The position numbers and the translations under genes are program-made. From NCBI RefSeq assembly GCF_001613265.1, contig NZ_BDCA01000001.1:620001-684000 (forward strand): DNA of 64,000 bases, read 5' to 3'. Origin of the DNA: Nocardia vermiculata NBRC 100427. Lineage in GTDB: Bacteria; Actinomycetota; Actinomycetes; Mycobacteriales; Mycobacteriaceae. A model generated the notes under the pieces. It searched no databases. It had not been told where the DNA came from and worked only from the letters and a program-made list of their open reading frames with translations. Of this stretch, positions 44,792 to 56,082 are shown one piece after another (positions within the stretch are counted from its first letter, which is position 1; every line of letters starts with the position of its first letter).

Positions 44792-46072
44792 CTAGGCCGA
44801 CTTCTCCCGGCGTTCGGCCGCCTGGCGCTTACGCGGCACGATGGTCGGCAACACGTTGTCGTTGACGGTCTCGCCGTTGATGACGACCTTGGCCACATCG
44901 TCGCGGCTGGGAATGTCGTACATCACCGGAAGCAGCACTTCCTCCATGATGGCCCGCAGACCACGAGCACCGGTGCCGCGCAGAATCGCCTGGTCGGCGA
45001 TCGCCTCCAGCGCGTCCTTGGTGAATTCCAGGTCCACACCGTCCATCTCGAACAAGCGCACATACTGCTTGACCAAGGCGTTCTTCGGCTCGGACAGAAT
45101 GCGTACCAGTGATTCCTTGTCCAGATTGGTGACCGAGGCGACCATCGGCAAGCGGCCGATGAATTCGGGGATAAGTCCGAATTTGATCAGATCCTCGGGC
45201 ATCACCTCGGCGAAATGATCGGCGGTGTCGATCTCTGCCTTCGACCGGACCTCGGAACCGAAACCGATGCCGCGTTTACCGATGCGGTCCTGCACGATCT
45301 TCTCCAGCCCGGCAAAGGCGCCGGCCACGATGAACAACACGTTCGTGGTGTCGATCTGGATGAATTCCTGATGCGGGTGCTTACGACCACCCTGCGGCGG
45401 CACACTCGCCTGCGTGCCTTCGAGGATCTTCAGCAGTGCCTGCTGCACGCCTTCGCCGGATACGTCACGGGTGATCGAGGGATTTTCGCTCTTGCGGGCG
45501 ATCTTATCGACCTCGTCGATATAGATGATGCCGGTTTCGGCGCGCTTGACGTCGTAATCGGCGGCTTGAATCAGCTTGAGCAGAATGTTCTCGACATCCT
45601 CGCCGACGTAGCCGGCCTCGGTCAGCGCGGTCGCGTCCGCGATGGCGAACGGGACGTTCAGCATCTTGGCCAGCGTCTGCGCAAGGTAGGTCTTACCGCA
45701 GCCGGTGGGACCGAGCATGAGGATATTGGACTTCATCAGCTCGACCGGCTCACCACGGCTGTCGCGGCCTTTGTCACCGGCCTGAATGCGCTTGTAGTGG
45801 TTGTAGACGGCCACGGCCAGCGTGCGTTTGGCCGAATCCTGGCCGATCACATACTGCTCGAGGAAATCCCGGATCTCGGCCGGCTTGGGCAGCTCGTCGA
45901 GTTTGACCTCACTCGACTCGGCCAGCTCCTCCTCGATGATCTCGTTGCAGAGGTCGATGCACTCGTCGCAGATGTACACCCCCGGTCCCGCAATGAGCTT
46001 CTTGACCTGCTTCTGACTCTTTCCGCAGAACGAGCATTTCAGCAGATCGCCGCCATCACCGATGCGCGCCAT
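44792..46072 (-). CDS. clpX: ClpX, ATPase subunit of the Clp protease
   Basis: Unfolds substrates and feeds them to the ClpP1P2 barrel. The 426-residue AAA+ protein has the N-terminal zinc domain (C13, C16, C35, C38 in LKCSFCGKS and [10 protein letters not shown]), Walker A GPTGCGKT (121-128), Walker [11 protein letters not shown], the [23 protein letters not shown] region and a C-terminal small domain ending [22 protein letters not shown]. The start [18 protein letters not shown] is the family start. It is downstream of clpP2 across a 375-bp gap and probably has its own promoter. Confidence 0.98.
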   Translation of the reverse strand: MARIGDGGDLLKCSFCGKSQKQVKKLIAGPGVYICDECIDLCNEIIEEELAESSEVKLDELPKPAEIRDFLEQYVIGQDSAKRTLAVAVYNHYKRIQAGDKGRDSRGEPVELMKSNILMLGPTGCGKTYLAQTLAKMLNVPFAIADATALTEAGYVGEDVENILLKLIQAADYDVKRAETGIIYIDEVDKIARKSENPSITRDVSGEGVQQALLKILEGTQASVPPQGGRKHPHQEFIQIDTTNVLFIVAGAFAGLEKIVQDRIGKRGIGFGSEVRSKAEIDTADHFAEVMPEDLIKFGLIPEFIGRLPMVASVTNLDKESLVRILSEPKNALVKQYVRLFEMDGVDLEFTKDALEAIADQAILRGTGARGLRAIMEEVLLPVMYDIPSRDDVAKVVINGETVNDNVLPTIVPRKRQAAERREKSA

Positions 46073-46447
46073 CTCGTGGGTCCCTACTTCCTTGTCCGCG
46101 TGCAACCGTCTGTCGTGGATGCCGACAAGCCGCCGTCGAACAACGCTACCGCCGATAGCCGATCAGTGTCGCGTCTCGATCGGATTCTCACATTTTTCGG
46201 CGATTGTCGTCCGGGTCGGTCCCACCTGCCGACAACCCATGAGCCCAAGGTCCCTGGATCCGACCGTACCCGGTCCGCGCGACAGAGGTCGACAACTCGA
46301 GGATGTTTCTCGTTCACAAAGGTGTCGCGAACGGTCGGCATCCCACCGAGCCGAACAGCTTCGACCGCGAAAACACCGTGCCGATCGGCCGCCGCGGCAT
46401 TCGCGTCCCGCGTTCGGGCGAGCCGGAATGCCGCGACGGATCGGGCA
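46073..46447. other. clpX upstream region, no gene
   Basis: A 375-bp gap between clpP2 and clpX, both on the minus strand. No coding frame of protein character, strong hairpin or clear promoter pair is visible. It should hold the clpX promoter. In M. tuberculosis other genes are inserted at this point, so the gap marks where that locus differs. Confidence 0.4.
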
Positions 46448-47113
46448 CTACTTCTGCGCGCTCAGCTTCCGGTAGTCGAACACCTGGTCCACGATCCCGT
46501 ACTCCACGGCCTCTTCCGCGGTGAGGATCTTGTCGCGGTCGGTGTCCTTGCGGATGGTTTCCGCATCCTTGCCGGTGTGGCGGGACAGCGTGGTCTCCAT
46601 CAGGCGGCGCATCCGCTCGATCTCGGCCGCCTGGATCTCCAGATCCGACACCTGTCCCTGGATGCCACCGGAGGTGGCGGGCTGGTGAATCAGCACCCGG
46701 GCGTTGGGCAGCAGGGCACGCTTACCGGGAGTGCCCGCGGCGAGCAGTACCGCCGCAGCGGAGGCAGCCTGACCGAGGCAGACGGTCGCGACATCGGCAC
46801 GCACGTACTGCATGGTGTCGTAGATGGCCATCAGCGCGGTGAACGAACCACCGGGCGAGTTGATGTACATCGTGATGTCGCGGTCGGGATCCTGCGATTC
46901 GAGCACCAGCAGCTGCGCCATGATGTCGTTCGCCGACACGTCGTCGACCTGGTTGCCGAGGAAGATGATTCGTTCCTCGAACAGCTTGTTGTACGGATCG
47001 GAGGTCTTGATACCGAAGCTGGTCTGCTCGGTGAACTGCGGCAGGATGTAGCGCGCCTGCGGCATCGTGGCTCCGGCGTAACCCGCGGCCCGCGGATCGA
47101 TCATGTTCGACAT
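46448..47113 (-). CDS. clpP2: ClpP2, Clp protease proteolytic subunit
   Basis: A serine peptidase that forms the mixed ClpP1P2 tetradecamer typical of actinobacteria. The 221-residue chain has the catalytic Ser in [15 protein letters not shown] (S118), His in ARVLIHQP (H143) and the downstream Asp region [20 protein letters not shown]. The segment [25 protein letters not shown] is the family core. The ATG giving [11 protein letters not shown] has a GGAGA site 8 nt upstream, so four earlier codons were excluded. It follows clpP1 after 35 bp, so the two are co-transcribed. Confidence 0.97.
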   Translation of the reverse strand: MSNMIDPRAAGYAGATMPQARYILPQFTEQTSFGIKTSDPYNKLFEERIIFLGNQVDDVSANDIMAQLLVLESQDPDRDITMYINSPGGSFTALMAIYDTMQYVRADVATVCLGQAASAAAVLLAAGTPGKRALLPNARVLIHQPATSGGIQGQVSDLEIQAAEIERMRRLMETTLSRHTGKDAETIRKDTDRDKILTAEEAVEYGIVDQVFDYRKLSAQK

Positions 47114-47148
47114 AGATGTCTCCAAAGTCTGTGTAAGGGGCTGCGGGA

Positions 47149-47781
47149 TCAGTTGCTGCGACCGGTCGCCTGGCTGGAGTGAGTGATCACATGGTCGATG
47201 AAGCCGTAGTCCTTGGCCTCGGCCGCGGTGAACCAGCGGTCACGATCGGCGTCCAGGGTCACCTGCTCCAGCGACTTGCCGGTGTGCAGCGCCTGCAGCT
47301 CGTTGAGTTCCCGCTTGGTGTGCGCGAACTGCTCGGCCTGAATGGCGATATCGGCCGCCGAGCCACCGAGACCGGCGGACGGCTGGTGCATCATGATCCG
47401 CGCGTGCGGCAGCGCGTAGCGCTTGCCCTTGGCTCCCGCGGCGAGCAGGAACTGGCCCATGGACGCCGCCAGGCCCATGGCGTAGGTAGCGATATCGCAT
47501 TCGGCGAACTGCATCGTGTCGTAGATCGCCATTCCCGCGGTCACCGAACCGCCGGGCGAGTTGATGTACAGCTGGATGTCGCGGCTGGGGTCCTCGGCCG
47601 CCAGCAGCAGGATCTGCGCGCACAGCTTGTTGGCGATGTCGTCGTCGACCTGGGTGCCGAGGAAGATGATGCGGTCGCGGAGCAGACGCTCGAATACCGA
47701 ATCACTGAGGTTGAGCCCCGTTGTCGGAGATGTCATGACCGGTCCCGACTTCGAAGGTGCCACAGCCTGATTGCTTGTCAC
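47149..47781 (-). CDS. clpP1: ClpP1, Clp protease proteolytic subunit
   Basis: Partner of ClpP2 in the essential actinobacterial Clp protease, which is fed by ClpX or ClpC1. The 210-residue chain has the catalytic Ser in [15 protein letters not shown] (S107), His in [11 protein letters not shown] (H132) and Asp near [47 protein letters not shown] is the oligomer core. The GTG start gives a 20-residue N-terminal part that may be processed; an internal ATG at residue 16 is an alternative. It is upstream of clpP2 and 217 bp downstream of tig. Confidence 0.97.
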   Translation of the reverse strand: MTSNQAVAPSKSGPVMTSPTTGLNLSDSVFERLLRDRIIFLGTQVDDDIANKLCAQILLLAAEDPSRDIQLYINSPGGSVTAGMAIYDTMQFAECDIATYAMGLAASMGQFLLAAGAKGKRYALPHARIMMHQPSAGLGGSAADIAIQAEQFAHTKRELNELQALHTGKSLEQVTLDADRDRWFTAAEAKDYGFIDHVITHSSQATGRSN

Positions 47782-47934
47782 GGATACCTGCCCTCTCTCG
47801 CCGGCGAGACGTCTGCCGGCACAGCCTGGTGTTCATTGCGGTCTCCCGGGCTCTTCGTGGTACGAAAGCTACCGCCTCCGTGCCCGACGCTCGACCGCGG
47901 CCTGATTCGGTTGACACAAACCCTAACGAAACAA

Positions 47935-47960
47935 GGCGGCACCGGACTCCCGGTACCGCC
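47935..47960 (-). terminator. Intrinsic terminator after tig
   Basis: GGCGGCACCGG-ACTC-CCGGTACCGCC: 11-bp arms with one G-T pair and a 4-nt loop, 38 bp after the tig stop. On the minus strand it is followed by the T-rich TTGTTTCGTT, the best intrinsic-terminator shape in the window. Confidence 0.75.
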
Positions 47961-47998
47961 CTGCTTCGCTTACAGCTGACTCGATCTGTTGCCGGCGG

Positions 47999-49420
47999 TT
48001 ACTCGGCAGCGGACTCCGAAGACTTCGCAGCGGACTCCGTGGCCTGCTCGGACTCGGCCTCCGAAGCCTCCGAAGCCTCCGCATCCGTCTCGGAATCGGC
48101 GGGCTCGCCGAACATCTCGGCGGTATCGACCGCGTTGCCGGCAGCGTCGGTGACGGTGGTCTCCAGCACCACGCCGGCCAGCGCCTTCCCGCGGCGCACA
48201 TCGGCGAAGATCGCGCCGAGCTGCCCCGCCTGCTGGATCTGCTGGATGAACTGTTCCGGAGCCATGCCGTAGCGCTGCGACTGGAACAGGATCCGCTCGG
48301 TCAGCTCCTGCTGGCCGACCTCGGTGCCCTCGGCCTCGGCGATCGCGTCCAGCAGCAGCTGGGTCTTGACCGACTTCTCGGCGGCCTCCTTGGAATCGGA
48401 GTCGAACTCCTCGCGGGTGCTGCCCTGCGCCTCGAGCGCCTCGGCGAACTTGGCCTCGTCGTGATCGAAACCGTGCACCGCGTCGTGCAGCACGGCGTCG
48501 ACCTCGGCCTGCACCGCGGCCTCGGGCAGCGGCACCTCCGTCTTCTCCAGCAGCGCCTCGAGCACCTTGTCGCGGATCTCGCCGGCCTGCTCGACCTTCT
48601 TGCTCTGCTCGACCCGCTTGCGCAGGTCGTCCTTCAGCTCGTCGATGGTGTCGAATTCGCTGGCCATCTGAGCGAACTCGTCATCGGCCTCGGGCAGCTC
48701 GCGCTCCTTGACCGAGCCGACCGTGACGGTGATGACCGCTTCCGATCCGGCGTGCTCACCGGCCACCAGGGTGGAGGTGAAATCCTTGGACTCCTCGGCC
48801 TTCATGCCGATCAGGGTCTCGTCGAGGCCCTCGATGAGCTGTCCGGAACCGACCTCGTGCGACAGCCCCGTGGTGGACGCTTCGCTGACCTCTTCACCGT
48901 CGACAGTGGCCGACAGATCGATCGAGACGAAGTCTCCGTCGGCCACCGCACGCTCGACGCTCTTCAGGGTGCCGAAGCGCTGGCGCAGCGACAGCAGCTG
49001 CTGGTCGATGTCCTCGTCGGAGATGCTCAGTTCGTCGACCGAGACCTCGATGGTCTTGTAGTCGGGCAGCGAGATCTCCGGGCGGACGTCGACCTCGGCG
49101 GTGAACGCCAGCTCGTCACCGTCTTCGATCTTGGTGATCTCGATCTCGGGCTGCCCGAGTACCTTCACCTCGGATGTGGTGACGGCCTCGCTGTAGCGCG
49201 CGGGCAGCGCATCGTTGACCACCTGCTCGAGGATGGCGCCGCGGCCCAGACGGGCCTCCAGCAGTTTGGCGGGGGCCTTACCCGGACGGAATCCGGGGAT
49301 CCGCACCTGCTGGGCCAGGGCCCGGTAGGCCTTGTCGAAGTCCGGCTTCAGCTCGTCGAAGGGCACCTCGACATTGATGCGGACCCGGGTCGGGCTCAGC
49401 TGCTCGACGGTGCTCTTCAC
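47999..49420 (-). CDS. tig: Trigger factor
   Basis: Ribosome-bound chaperone and prolyl isomerase that meets nascent chains at the exit tunnel. The 473-residue protein has the ribosome-docking signature GFRPGKAP (43-50). A FKBP-type isomerase domain (about 160-250, e.g. [36 protein letters not shown]) is followed by the C-terminal helical arms and an acidic Ser/Ala/Glu-rich tail, which is common in actinobacteria. The GTG start ([15 protein letters not shown]) has an AAGGAG ribosome site; longer upstream frames are noise. It precedes clpP1-clpP2 as in mycobacteria. Confidence 0.97.
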   Translation of the reverse strand: MKSTVEQLSPTRVRINVEVPFDELKPDFDKAYRALAQQVRIPGFRPGKAPAKLLEARLGRGAILEQVVNDALPARYSEAVTTSEVKVLGQPEIEITKIEDGDELAFTAEVDVRPEISLPDYKTIEVSVDELSISDEDIDQQLLSLRQRFGTLKSVERAVADGDFVSIDLSATVDGEEVSEASTTGLSHEVGSGQLIEGLDETLIGMKAEESKDFTSTLVAGEHAGSEAVITVTVGSVKERELPEADDEFAQMASEFDTIDELKDDLRKRVEQSKKVEQAGEIRDKVLEALLEKTEVPLPEAAVQAEVDAVLHDAVHGFDHDEAKFAEALEAQGSTREEFDSDSKEAAEKSVKTQLLLDAIAEAEGTEVGQQELTERILFQSQRYGMAPEQFIQQIQQAGQLGAIFADVRRGKALAGVVLETTVTDAAGNAVDTAEMFGEPADSETDAEASEASEAESEQATESAAKSSESAAE

Positions 49421-49523
49421 GCCACATGCTCCTTGTTCGTTGTTCTCTGGTGTGTGTCGGTTCGCCGACCGGACCTGCGCCCGGCGACGGGGGTGTTCGG
49501 GTGCCGCGCGGTGACGGCGCTGT

Positions 49524-49566
49524 GGTGCCGTCTGCCGACGGCTGTCCGGTGCCGTCTGCCGACGGC
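49524..49566. repeat. Two-copy 24-bp tandem repeat with hairpins upstream of tig
   Basis: GGTGCCGTCTGCCGACGGC occurs at 49524-49542 and 49548-49566 (period 24). Each copy contains the small perfect hairpin GCCGTC-TGCC-GACGGC. It lies about 105 bp upstream of tig and 96 bp after the FKBP stop, so it may mark the end of the FKBP transcript or part of the tig leader. Confidence 0.6.
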
Positions 49567-49661
49567 GCTGTTCCCCCCGAATCGCATCCCGATCAGGGTA
49601 GTCGACCACGGGGCCGGTCTCGCAAGCCGGGCCGTTTCGCCGAGCCCGAAGCTGACGCGGC

Positions 49662-50249
49662 TCAGCCGACCTTCACCGCATCGGTGACGAAGACCAGCGT
49701 CTCGTTCGGCTTCACACCCTGGCCGCCCGCACCGTAGCCGAGTTCCGGCGGAATGATCAGCAGCCGGCGGCCGCCCTCTTTGATTCCGACCAGGCCTTGG
49801 TCCCAACCGGGAATGACCTGACCGGCGCCCAGTGGAAGCGGGAACGTCTCGCCACGGTCGAAGGAGCTGTCCAGTTTCTTCTTGTCCGACCAGGTCACCA
49901 GCGAGTAGTTCATCTCCAGCTGCTGGCCGGGCTGCGCTTCGGGGCCGCTGCCCTCGACGAGATCCTTGGTGACCAGCTGGGTCGGCGGATCACAGTCGTC
50001 GGGAATGGTGATGGTCGGCGCCGCACCGAAATCGCCCGTCACACCGATGTCGTCGGCGGTGCATTCGCGGCCGTGACTCGGAGCCGGTGCCGCGGGGGCC
50101 GCGGTCGGAGCCGAGGCCGCCGCCGTGCTCGATGCGGCGCCGGTGGCCGACGCCGCGGTGCCTGCGTCGTCGTCGCTGCCGCATGCGGTCAGCGCGAGCG
50201 CGGCCGCCGCTGCCGCGGCCGCACCGATGATCCTGGCCATTTTCTGCAT
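49662..50249 (-). CDS. FKBP-type peptidyl-prolyl isomerase, lipoprotein
   Basis: A 195-residue exported isomerase that should assist folding outside the membrane. A basic N-terminus and an Ala-rich hydrophobic core end in the lipobox LTAC with Cys23, so the mature protein is a lipid-anchored lipoprotein. An Ala/Ser/Thr/Pro-rich linker follows. The C-terminal ~110 residues are the FKBP fold: [65 protein letters not shown] and [11 protein letters not shown], which keep the rim and active-site aromatic positions. It precedes tig, another FKBP-type isomerase, on the same strand. Confidence 0.94.
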   Translation of the reverse strand: MQKMARIIGAAAAAAAALALTACGSDDDAGTAASATGAASSTAAASAPTAAPAAPAPSHGRECTADDIGVTGDFGAAPTITIPDDCDPPTQLVTKDLVEGSGPEAQPGQQLEMNYSLVTWSDKKKLDSSFDRGETFPLPLGAGQVIPGWDQGLVGIKEGGRRLLIIPPELGYGAGGQGVKPNETLVFVTDAVKVG

Positions 50250-50418
50250 GCGCGCACCCTAATCGGTACCGGCCAGGCACAGCCGCCCGCCCCCGCACCC
50301 ACCGCCGGCCGGTGCGGACGGGGTGCGGATCTGCGCAGCAACGCATCCTGCCGGTAGCCTGACGACGAATCTCCATCCGAAGCGGTTACCCGAACACCCC
50401 ACTGTGAGGAGAACGACC

Positions 50419-52917
50419 GTGACCGAGTTGGCGAGTTCGGAAGGGCATGTCCCAGCGTCCGGTCCGGGCGCAGGCACGGACACCGCCGCCGACAATATCG
50501 GCGGCATCGGCGGTACCACGATCGCCCCCGAGCCGTATCGGCTGGCGGAGGTTCCCGGTCCGCTGGCCCCGGACGAGCTCGCCGCTCTGGATGCCTGGTG
50601 GCGCGCGGCGAATTATCTGTCGGTCGGTCAGATCTACCTGATGGCCAACCCGCTGTTACGTACCCCGTTGGCCGCCGAACACATCAAACCGCGGCTGCTC
50701 GGGCATTTCGGTACCGTGCCCGGCCTGAATCTGGTGTGGGCGCACGCCAACCGCGCCATCCGCGAGCGTGACCTGGACGCGGTGTTCGTCGCGGGCCCCG
50801 GCCACGGTGGGCCGGGACCGAATGCCTGCGCCTGGCTGGAAGGTACGTATTCCGAGCTGTACAGCCACATCTCGCGTGACGAGGCGGGTATGGACGCACT
50901 GTTCGCGCAGTTCTCGTTTCCCGGTGGCGTGCCCAGTCACTGCGCACCCGAGACACCGGGGTCGTTCCACGAGGGCGGTGAACTCGGCTATTCGCTGCTG
51001 CACGCCTACGGCGCCGCCATCGACCATCCGGAGCTGACGGTGTTCTGCGTCATCGGCGACGGCGAGGCGGAGACGGGCCCGCTCGCGACGAGCTGGCATG
51101 CGGGCAAATTCCTCAACCCGGCCCGCGACGGCGCGGTTCTGCCGATTCTCGCGCTCAACGAGTACAAGATCGCCAACCCGACCCTGCTCGCCCGGATTCC
51201 GGAGGCCGAGTTGCTGTCGCTGCTGCACGGGTACGGCTACGACCCGATCATCGTCGCCGGGAGCGATCCCGCGGCCGTACATCAGGCCATGGCCGCCGCC
51301 GTCGACCGCAGCCTCGACCGCATCGCCGAATTCCAGCGCGCCGCGCGCGAGGACGGCGACGGCATCCGGCCGCGGCTGCCGATGATCGTGTTGCGCACCC
51401 CGAAGGGCTGGACCTGCCCACCGGTCGTCGACGGCGACCGAGTCGAGGGCACCTTCCGCGCCCATCAGGTTCCGCTGCCGGCCGCGCGCACCGACGACAG
51501 CCACCGGCGGGTGCTCGAACAGTGGCTGCAGTCGTATCGGCCGCAGGAGCTGTTCGACGAGACCGGGCGGCCGTACCCGCAGCTGCTCCGGCAGGTGCCC
51601 GCGGGACCGCGCCGGATGAGTGCCAATCCGGTCGCGAACGGTGGTGCGACCATGCGGGACCTACGGCTGCCGGATTGGCGTGACCACGGTGTGGAAGTCA
51701 CCGCACCGGGCGCCACGTCCCACGAGGCCACCCGGGTACTGGGCGGCTGGTTGCGTGATGTCACCGACGCCAACCGCGACAATTTCCTGATCTTCGCCCC
51801 GGACGAACTGGCCAGCAACCGCCTACAGGACGTGCTGTCGGTGACCGGGCGGGATTGGCAGGCCGAAATCGGCGAGTACGACGAGAAATTGGATCGCTCC
51901 GGCCGGGTGATCGAGGTGCTCTCGGAGCATATGTGCCAGGGCCTGCTGGAGGGGTATCTCCTCACCGGCCGGCACGGGGTCTTCACCTGCTACGAAGCGT
52001 TCATCCACATCGTCGACGCGATGTTCAATCAGCACGCCAAATGGCTCGACGCCAGCAGTGCGGTCGAGTGGCGGCGGCCGATTCCGAGCCTGAACTATCT
52101 GCTGACCTCTCACGTCTGGCGTCAGGACCACAACGGCTTCACCCACCAGGATCCGGGCTTCCTGGACGTCGTGATGAACAAAAAGCCCTCCGTGGTACGG
52201 GTCTATCTCCCGCCGGACGCCAATACGCTGTTGTCCACCTACGACCACTGTGTGCGGTCGCGCCACTACGTCAATGTGGTGGTCGCCGGAAAACAGCCGC
52301 AACCGGATTGGCTGTCGGTGGAGCAGGCCCGCCTGCACTGTGCGCGCGGCGCGGGGATCTGGGAATGGGCCGGGCACAACGACGAAGCGGGCACCAGCCC
52401 GGACGTGGTCCTCGGCTGCGCGGGCGATGTGCCGACATTGGAGACCCTCGCGGCCGCGGCCATACTGCGGGACCGGCTACCGCGGTTGCGGATTCGAGTG
52501 GTCAATGTCGTCGACCTGATGCGGCTGCTGCCGGAGAACGAGCATCCGCACGGATTGCCCGATCGCGAATTCGACACTCTGTTCACCCGGGACCGGCCGA
52601 TCATCTTCGCATTCCACGGCTATCCGTGGCTGATTCACCGGCTCACCTACCGCCGGACCAATCACGCGGGACTGCATGTGCGCGGCTACAAGGAGAAGGG
52701 CACGACCACCACACCGTTCGACATGGTGATGCTCAACGATCTCGATCGGTACCACCTGGTCATGGACGTCATCGACCGGGTGCCGGGCCTGGGCGACCGC
52801 GCCGCCGGGCTGCGGCAGGAGATGCAGGACGCTCGCCTGGCCGCGCGGATCTGGACCCGTGAGCACGGTGCCGACATTCCCGAGGTCGCCGAGTGGCGCT
52901 GGCCGTACGGCAGCTAG
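50419..52917 (+). CDS. xfp: Xylulose-5-phosphate/fructose-6-phosphate phosphoketolase
   Basis: A thiamine-diphosphate enzyme that cleaves xylulose-5-P (and often fructose-6-P) with phosphate to acetyl-phosphate, bypassing part of glycolysis. The 832-residue protein has family-specific segments [57 protein letters not shown] and [20 protein letters not shown] (the TPP Gly-Asp-Gly motif). It continues with [47 protein letters not shown] and [14 protein letters not shown]. The GTG start has a GAGGAGAA site; an extension to 50323 crosses it. It diverges from the FKBP gene. The usual partner acetate kinase is not adjacent. Confidence 0.97.
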   Translation: MTELASSEGHVPASGPGAGTDTAADNIGGIGGTTIAPEPYRLAEVPGPLAPDELAALDAWWRAANYLSVGQIYLMANPLLRTPLAAEHIKPRLLGHFGTVPGLNLVWAHANRAIRERDLDAVFVAGPGHGGPGPNACAWLEGTYSELYSHISRDEAGMDALFAQFSFPGGVPSHCAPETPGSFHEGGELGYSLLHAYGAAIDHPELTVFCVIGDGEAETGPLATSWHAGKFLNPARDGAVLPILALNEYKIANPTLLARIPEAELLSLLHGYGYDPIIVAGSDPAAVHQAMAAAVDRSLDRIAEFQRAAREDGDGIRPRLPMIVLRTPKGWTCPPVVDGDRVEGTFRAHQVPLPAARTDDSHRRVLEQWLQSYRPQELFDETGRPYPQLLRQVPAGPRRMSANPVANGGATMRDLRLPDWRDHGVEVTAPGATSHEATRVLGGWLRDVTDANRDNFLIFAPDELASNRLQDVLSVTGRDWQAEIGEYDEKLDRSGRVIEVLSEHMCQGLLEGYLLTGRHGVFTCYEAFIHIVDAMFNQHAKWLDASSAVEWRRPIPSLNYLLTSHVWRQDHNGFTHQDPGFLDVVMNKKPSVVRVYLPPDANTLLSTYDHCVRSRHYVNVVVAGKQPQPDWLSVEQARLHCARGAGIWEWAGHNDEAGTSPDVVLGCAGDVPTLETLAAAAILRDRLPRLRIRVVNVVDLMRLLPENEHPHGLPDREFDTLFTRDRPIIFAFHGYPWLIHRLTYRRTNHAGLHVRGYKEKGTTTTPFDMVMLNDLDRYHLVMDVIDRVPGLGDRAAGLRQEMQDARLAARIWTREHGADIPEVAEWRWPYGS

Positions 52918-53045
52918 GCCGACCGGTCACCGAACGAACCGGCGCGCAATCACCTCTTCGCGGTTAGGCTCCGCACATACCCGCAGACACCGGGGTATGT
53001 GTGCCCGTCGAGACGCAGGGCGCGAACGAGGAACGGAAGTACCGC

Positions 53046-53675
53046 ATGGACATGCGCTCTACCACCGCGGTGGTCCCCTTGCGATCGGCCGGCCGGGCCG
53101 CACCGGGTACCGACTTCACGATGGCCTCGTTCGGCCGGGCATCGTTCGGCCAGGCATCGTTCACCCTCCACTTCACGGGATATCTGTATGCCGTCGGTTT
53201 ACGTGACGCCTTCGCCGATCTGATGTTCCGGCACGAGCAATTGCGCACGGTCTATCCGATGCCTGGATCGAGCGCCGCCCCGCGAGTGTTGTCCGCGACC
53301 GACGAGATCGTGCCCTGCCTGGTGCCCGCGCCGGTCGCCGCGGCCGGCCTGGCCGATGCGGTGGCCGCATTCATGGACGAGGAGACGATCGCTCCTTTGG
53401 CGAAGCCGATGCGCGCGAGGGTGTTTCGCCCGCTGGGTGATCCCGAGGAGATTCCGCGGCATCTGCTGGTGGTGATCCTGCAGCGCGCGGCGGCCGACCG
53501 CGTGTCATCGGCGCGGATCGCCCGGGACCTGATGACCGCATATGCCGCGCGGCGACGCAGTCTCGTGCCGTCCTGGGATGTGGTGCGGCCCTCCCACCGG
53601 TTGCCGGTGCACGAGCTGCAACACGTGCAACTCACCGACATACCGCCGGGATGGCGCGCCGAAGCCTGCGGCTGA
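53046..53675 (+). CDS. Degenerate condensation-domain-like protein
   Basis: A ~209-residue protein of uncertain function. FTLHFTGYLYAVGLRDAFADLMFRHEQLRTVYP resembles the opening strands and helix of NRPS condensation/PapA acyltransferase domains. RHLLVVILQRAAADRVSSARIARDLMTAYAARR sits where such domains carry HHxxxDG followed by the helix. Here both His and the Asp-Gly are absent, and the C-terminal lobe is missing. It is therefore likely catalytically dead or a binding protein. Starts at 53001 (GTG) or 53046 (ATG) are possible; the ATG has a GGAAG site. A TAGGCT -10-like box is at 52965-52970. It stands alone, away from any NRPS gene. Confidence 0.55.
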   Translation: MDMRSTTAVVPLRSAGRAAPGTDFTMASFGRASFGQASFTLHFTGYLYAVGLRDAFADLMFRHEQLRTVYPMPGSSAAPRVLSATDEIVPCLVPAPVAAAGLADAVAAFMDEETIAPLAKPMRARVFRPLGDPEEIPRHLLVVILQRAAADRVSSARIARDLMTAYAARRRSLVPSWDVVRPSHRLPVHELQHVQLTDIPPGWRAEACG

Positions 53676-53721
53676 TTCGGCGCACTCGCACACCGGCCCC
53701 GGGAGATGGACCTGCCCAGGT

Positions 53722-55791
53722 CTACGTGCCGGCCACGGGTTGTGTGAGGTCGTACACGGGGGTGCCACCCAGCACGATCGCCGAGTAGTGCTGCTGGACC
53801 CATTGCGTGATCTGCGCTGCCTCCGTGGTGCGTTGCGATCCGCGCGGCCCGTGTTGCTGGGATCCTACGAAGTAATGGATCCGGCCCTGCGCCACGTAAT
53901 CCCGGAATCGGCCGAGCGTCGGCGACGGATCGCCGCCGCTGAAACCGCCGATCGGCATGACCGCCCGACCCGAGTCGAGTTGGAGGTCCGCAGCACCCAT
54001 CGAGCTCACCGTGGCGGCCGCCCAGGTGTAGCTGTCGGCGCTGTCCTGCAACAGCTTCACGACGTCCTGGTTCGCGCGATCGCCGAGTCCCGGTCCAGCC
54101 CCGGGATGCACCGCAGAGTCGGCTCCGGGCACGTCCGCATCACCCTGCCCGGGAGCGGAGCCGATGGCGGACTCGGCGCCCTGGCCGGAGTCGGCGACGG
54201 GACCAGGGCTGCGAGCGGGGCGGGAGTCCGAGCCGGGACCAGCGAAACCGAAGCCGCCCTCGGTCTTCGGCCCGGCCAGCACGATGCCGCCGGTGTGCGC
54301 GACGGCGACGGTCTGTAGCGAACAGGCCACCGGTGCGGCGATCGCGACGAGTACCGCGAGGGTGGCCGTCGCCCCGACCACCCAGCGGAGCCGAGGCCGC
54401 AGCGGCAGCGCGACCAGCAGCACCACCGTGGCGGCCGCGCCCGCGACCCCCACCACCCATCGCAACCACGGCGCGAAATCGGGGCTCCGGTGTAGCAGCA
54501 CCACCGCGGTGACCGTCGTGAGTGCCAGTGCCACCGCCAAGACCGCGCGGACCCGCGCCCGGTCGCGTTCACGCCACAGCAGCACCGCTCCGAGCGCAGC
54601 GGTCGCGGCTACCGCCGGGGCCAGCGCCACCGTGTAGTACTGGTGGAAGATCCCCTGCATGAAGCTGAACACCAGCGCGGTGACCAGCCCCCAGCCGCCC
54701 CACAGCAGCAGTGCCGCCCGGCGGGTATCGGTACGTCCGGACCTGCCGATCAGGACCAGTCCGGCGACGAAGACCACCAGTGCCGCCGGGATCAGCCAGG
54801 CGATCTGACCACCGACGGTCTGGCTGAACATCCGAGTGATCCCGGCCTCGGATCCGAAGAACGGGCCACCGTGCGCACCACCCGGATGCGCTCCGGGCCC
54901 CGACGACGGCGGCCCGAACCCACTGTCTCCCTCCGCACCGAGCCGCTGCAGCCCGTTGTATCCCAGCGTCAACTCGACGATCGAATTGTGTTTCGACCCG
55001 CCGAAATACGGCCGCGAATCCGCCGGCCACAGCTGCGCGATCAGAACCCACCAGCCGGCGCCGACAACTACCGAGATCCCGGCGGCCAGCAATTGCGTGA
55101 TCCGTTTCCCCAGTCGCGGTGGCCCGGCGAACAGATAGGTCAGTGCCAAGGCCGGAACCACCAGCAGCACCTGTAACTGTTTGGCCAGGAAGCCCAGGCC
55201 CACGAATCCCCCGCACAGCACCAGCCAGCGCCACCGGCCGTCCTCCAGCGCGCGAGTCATCGCCCATACCGCCGCGATCATCAGCAGCACCAGCAGCGCA
55301 TCCGGATTGTTGTAGCGGAACATCAAGGCGGCGACCGGGGTCACCGCCAGCGCCAGCCCGCCGAGCAGTCCGGCCGCGGGTCCGAAGCCGCGGCGGAGCG
55401 TGGCCCACAGCAACGCCACCGCCGCGACGGCCATGAGTACCTGCGGGGCCAGCATGCTCCAGCTGTTCATTCCGAACAGCCGCGCGGAGATCTCCATCGG
55501 CCACAGTGCCGCCGGGGTTTTGTCGACGGTGATCGAATTGCCCCAGTCGGAGGAGCCGAAGAAGAACGCCTGCCACGACTTCGCTCCGGACTGCACCGCG
55601 GCGGCGTAGAACGAATTGGCCCAGCCGTTGACACCCAGGTTCCACAGGTACGCGATCGCAGTGCCGATCAGCAGCGCCGCGACCGCGATGGGCTCCCACG
55701 GCAGTATTCGGCCCGGGGGGCGCTCGGACGGATTTCCCACCTCGTCCGCGGGCCCGCGGGACACGACAGCACCTTCGGTCATGCAGGCCAT
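53722..55791 (-). CDS. GT39/ArnT-type membrane glycosyltransferase
   Basis: A 689-residue polytopic protein of the phospholipid-carrier-dependent glycosyltransferase (ArnT/PMT-like, GT39/GT83) class, which transfers sugars from polyprenyl-phosphate carriers outside the membrane. About ten or more membrane helices span residues ~35-520. The first large loop (VNGWANSFYAAAVQSGAKS...ITVDKTPAALW) carries the family's conserved Asp in TVDKTP. A Gly/Ser/Pro-rich linker precedes a ~110-residue extracytoplasmic C-terminal domain (DVVKLLQDSADSYTWAA...AVMPIGGFSGGDPSPTLGRF), also typical of actinobacterial members. ATGs at 55791 and 55782 are both possible starts. The sugar and acceptor (cell wall polysaccharide or protein) are unknown. 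Confidence 0.88.
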   Translation of the reverse strand: MACMTEGAVVSRGPADEVGNPSERPPGRILPWEPIAVAALLIGTAIAYLWNLGVNGWANSFYAAAVQSGAKSWQAFFFGSSDWGNSITVDKTPAALWPMEISARLFGMNSWSMLAPQVLMAVAAVALLWATLRRGFGPAAGLLGGLALAVTPVAALMFRYNNPDALLVLLMIAAVWAMTRALEDGRWRWLVLCGGFVGLGFLAKQLQVLLVVPALALTYLFAGPPRLGKRITQLLAAGISVVVGAGWWVLIAQLWPADSRPYFGGSKHNSIVELTLGYNGLQRLGAEGDSGFGPPSSGPGAHPGGAHGGPFFGSEAGITRMFSQTVGGQIAWLIPAALVVFVAGLVLIGRSGRTDTRRAALLLWGGWGLVTALVFSFMQGIFHQYYTVALAPAVAATAALGAVLLWRERDRARVRAVLAVALALTTVTAVVLLHRSPDFAPWLRWVVGVAGAAATVVLLVALPLRPRLRWVVGATATLAVLVAIAAPVACSLQTVAVAHTGGIVLAGPKTEGGFGFAGPGSDSRPARSPGPVADSGQGAESAIGSAPGQGDADVPGADSAVHPGAGPGLGDRANQDVVKLLQDSADSYTWAAATVSSMGAADLQLDSGRAVMPIGGFSGGDPSPTLGRFRDYVAQGRIHYFVGSQQHGPRGSQRTTEAAQITQWVQQHYSAIVLGGTPVYDLTQPVAGT

Positions 55792-56082
55792 GATGGCCGG
55801 GCTCGCCGGTGTTACCGCTGGGACCGGGCTGGGAGGACCCTGTGAACCGCTGCTCCGCGGCCGGGGTGCCGCGCGGAGATGATCATCACCCGCATGCGAT
55901 GAACATCGTCTCGACTCGACCGGATAGAGTGGTAGGTGCCGAGATCGGCTACGTATGCCCTTTCCAGTCGTGGATATCCAGTCTGCGCGTCGGCCACCCA
56001 GCGGTCAGAACACCGCGCGGACCACGAACCCGAGCACCATCTGCGGTTCACTATTGCTGCTCGAAAGGCACCCCGAAAACCC

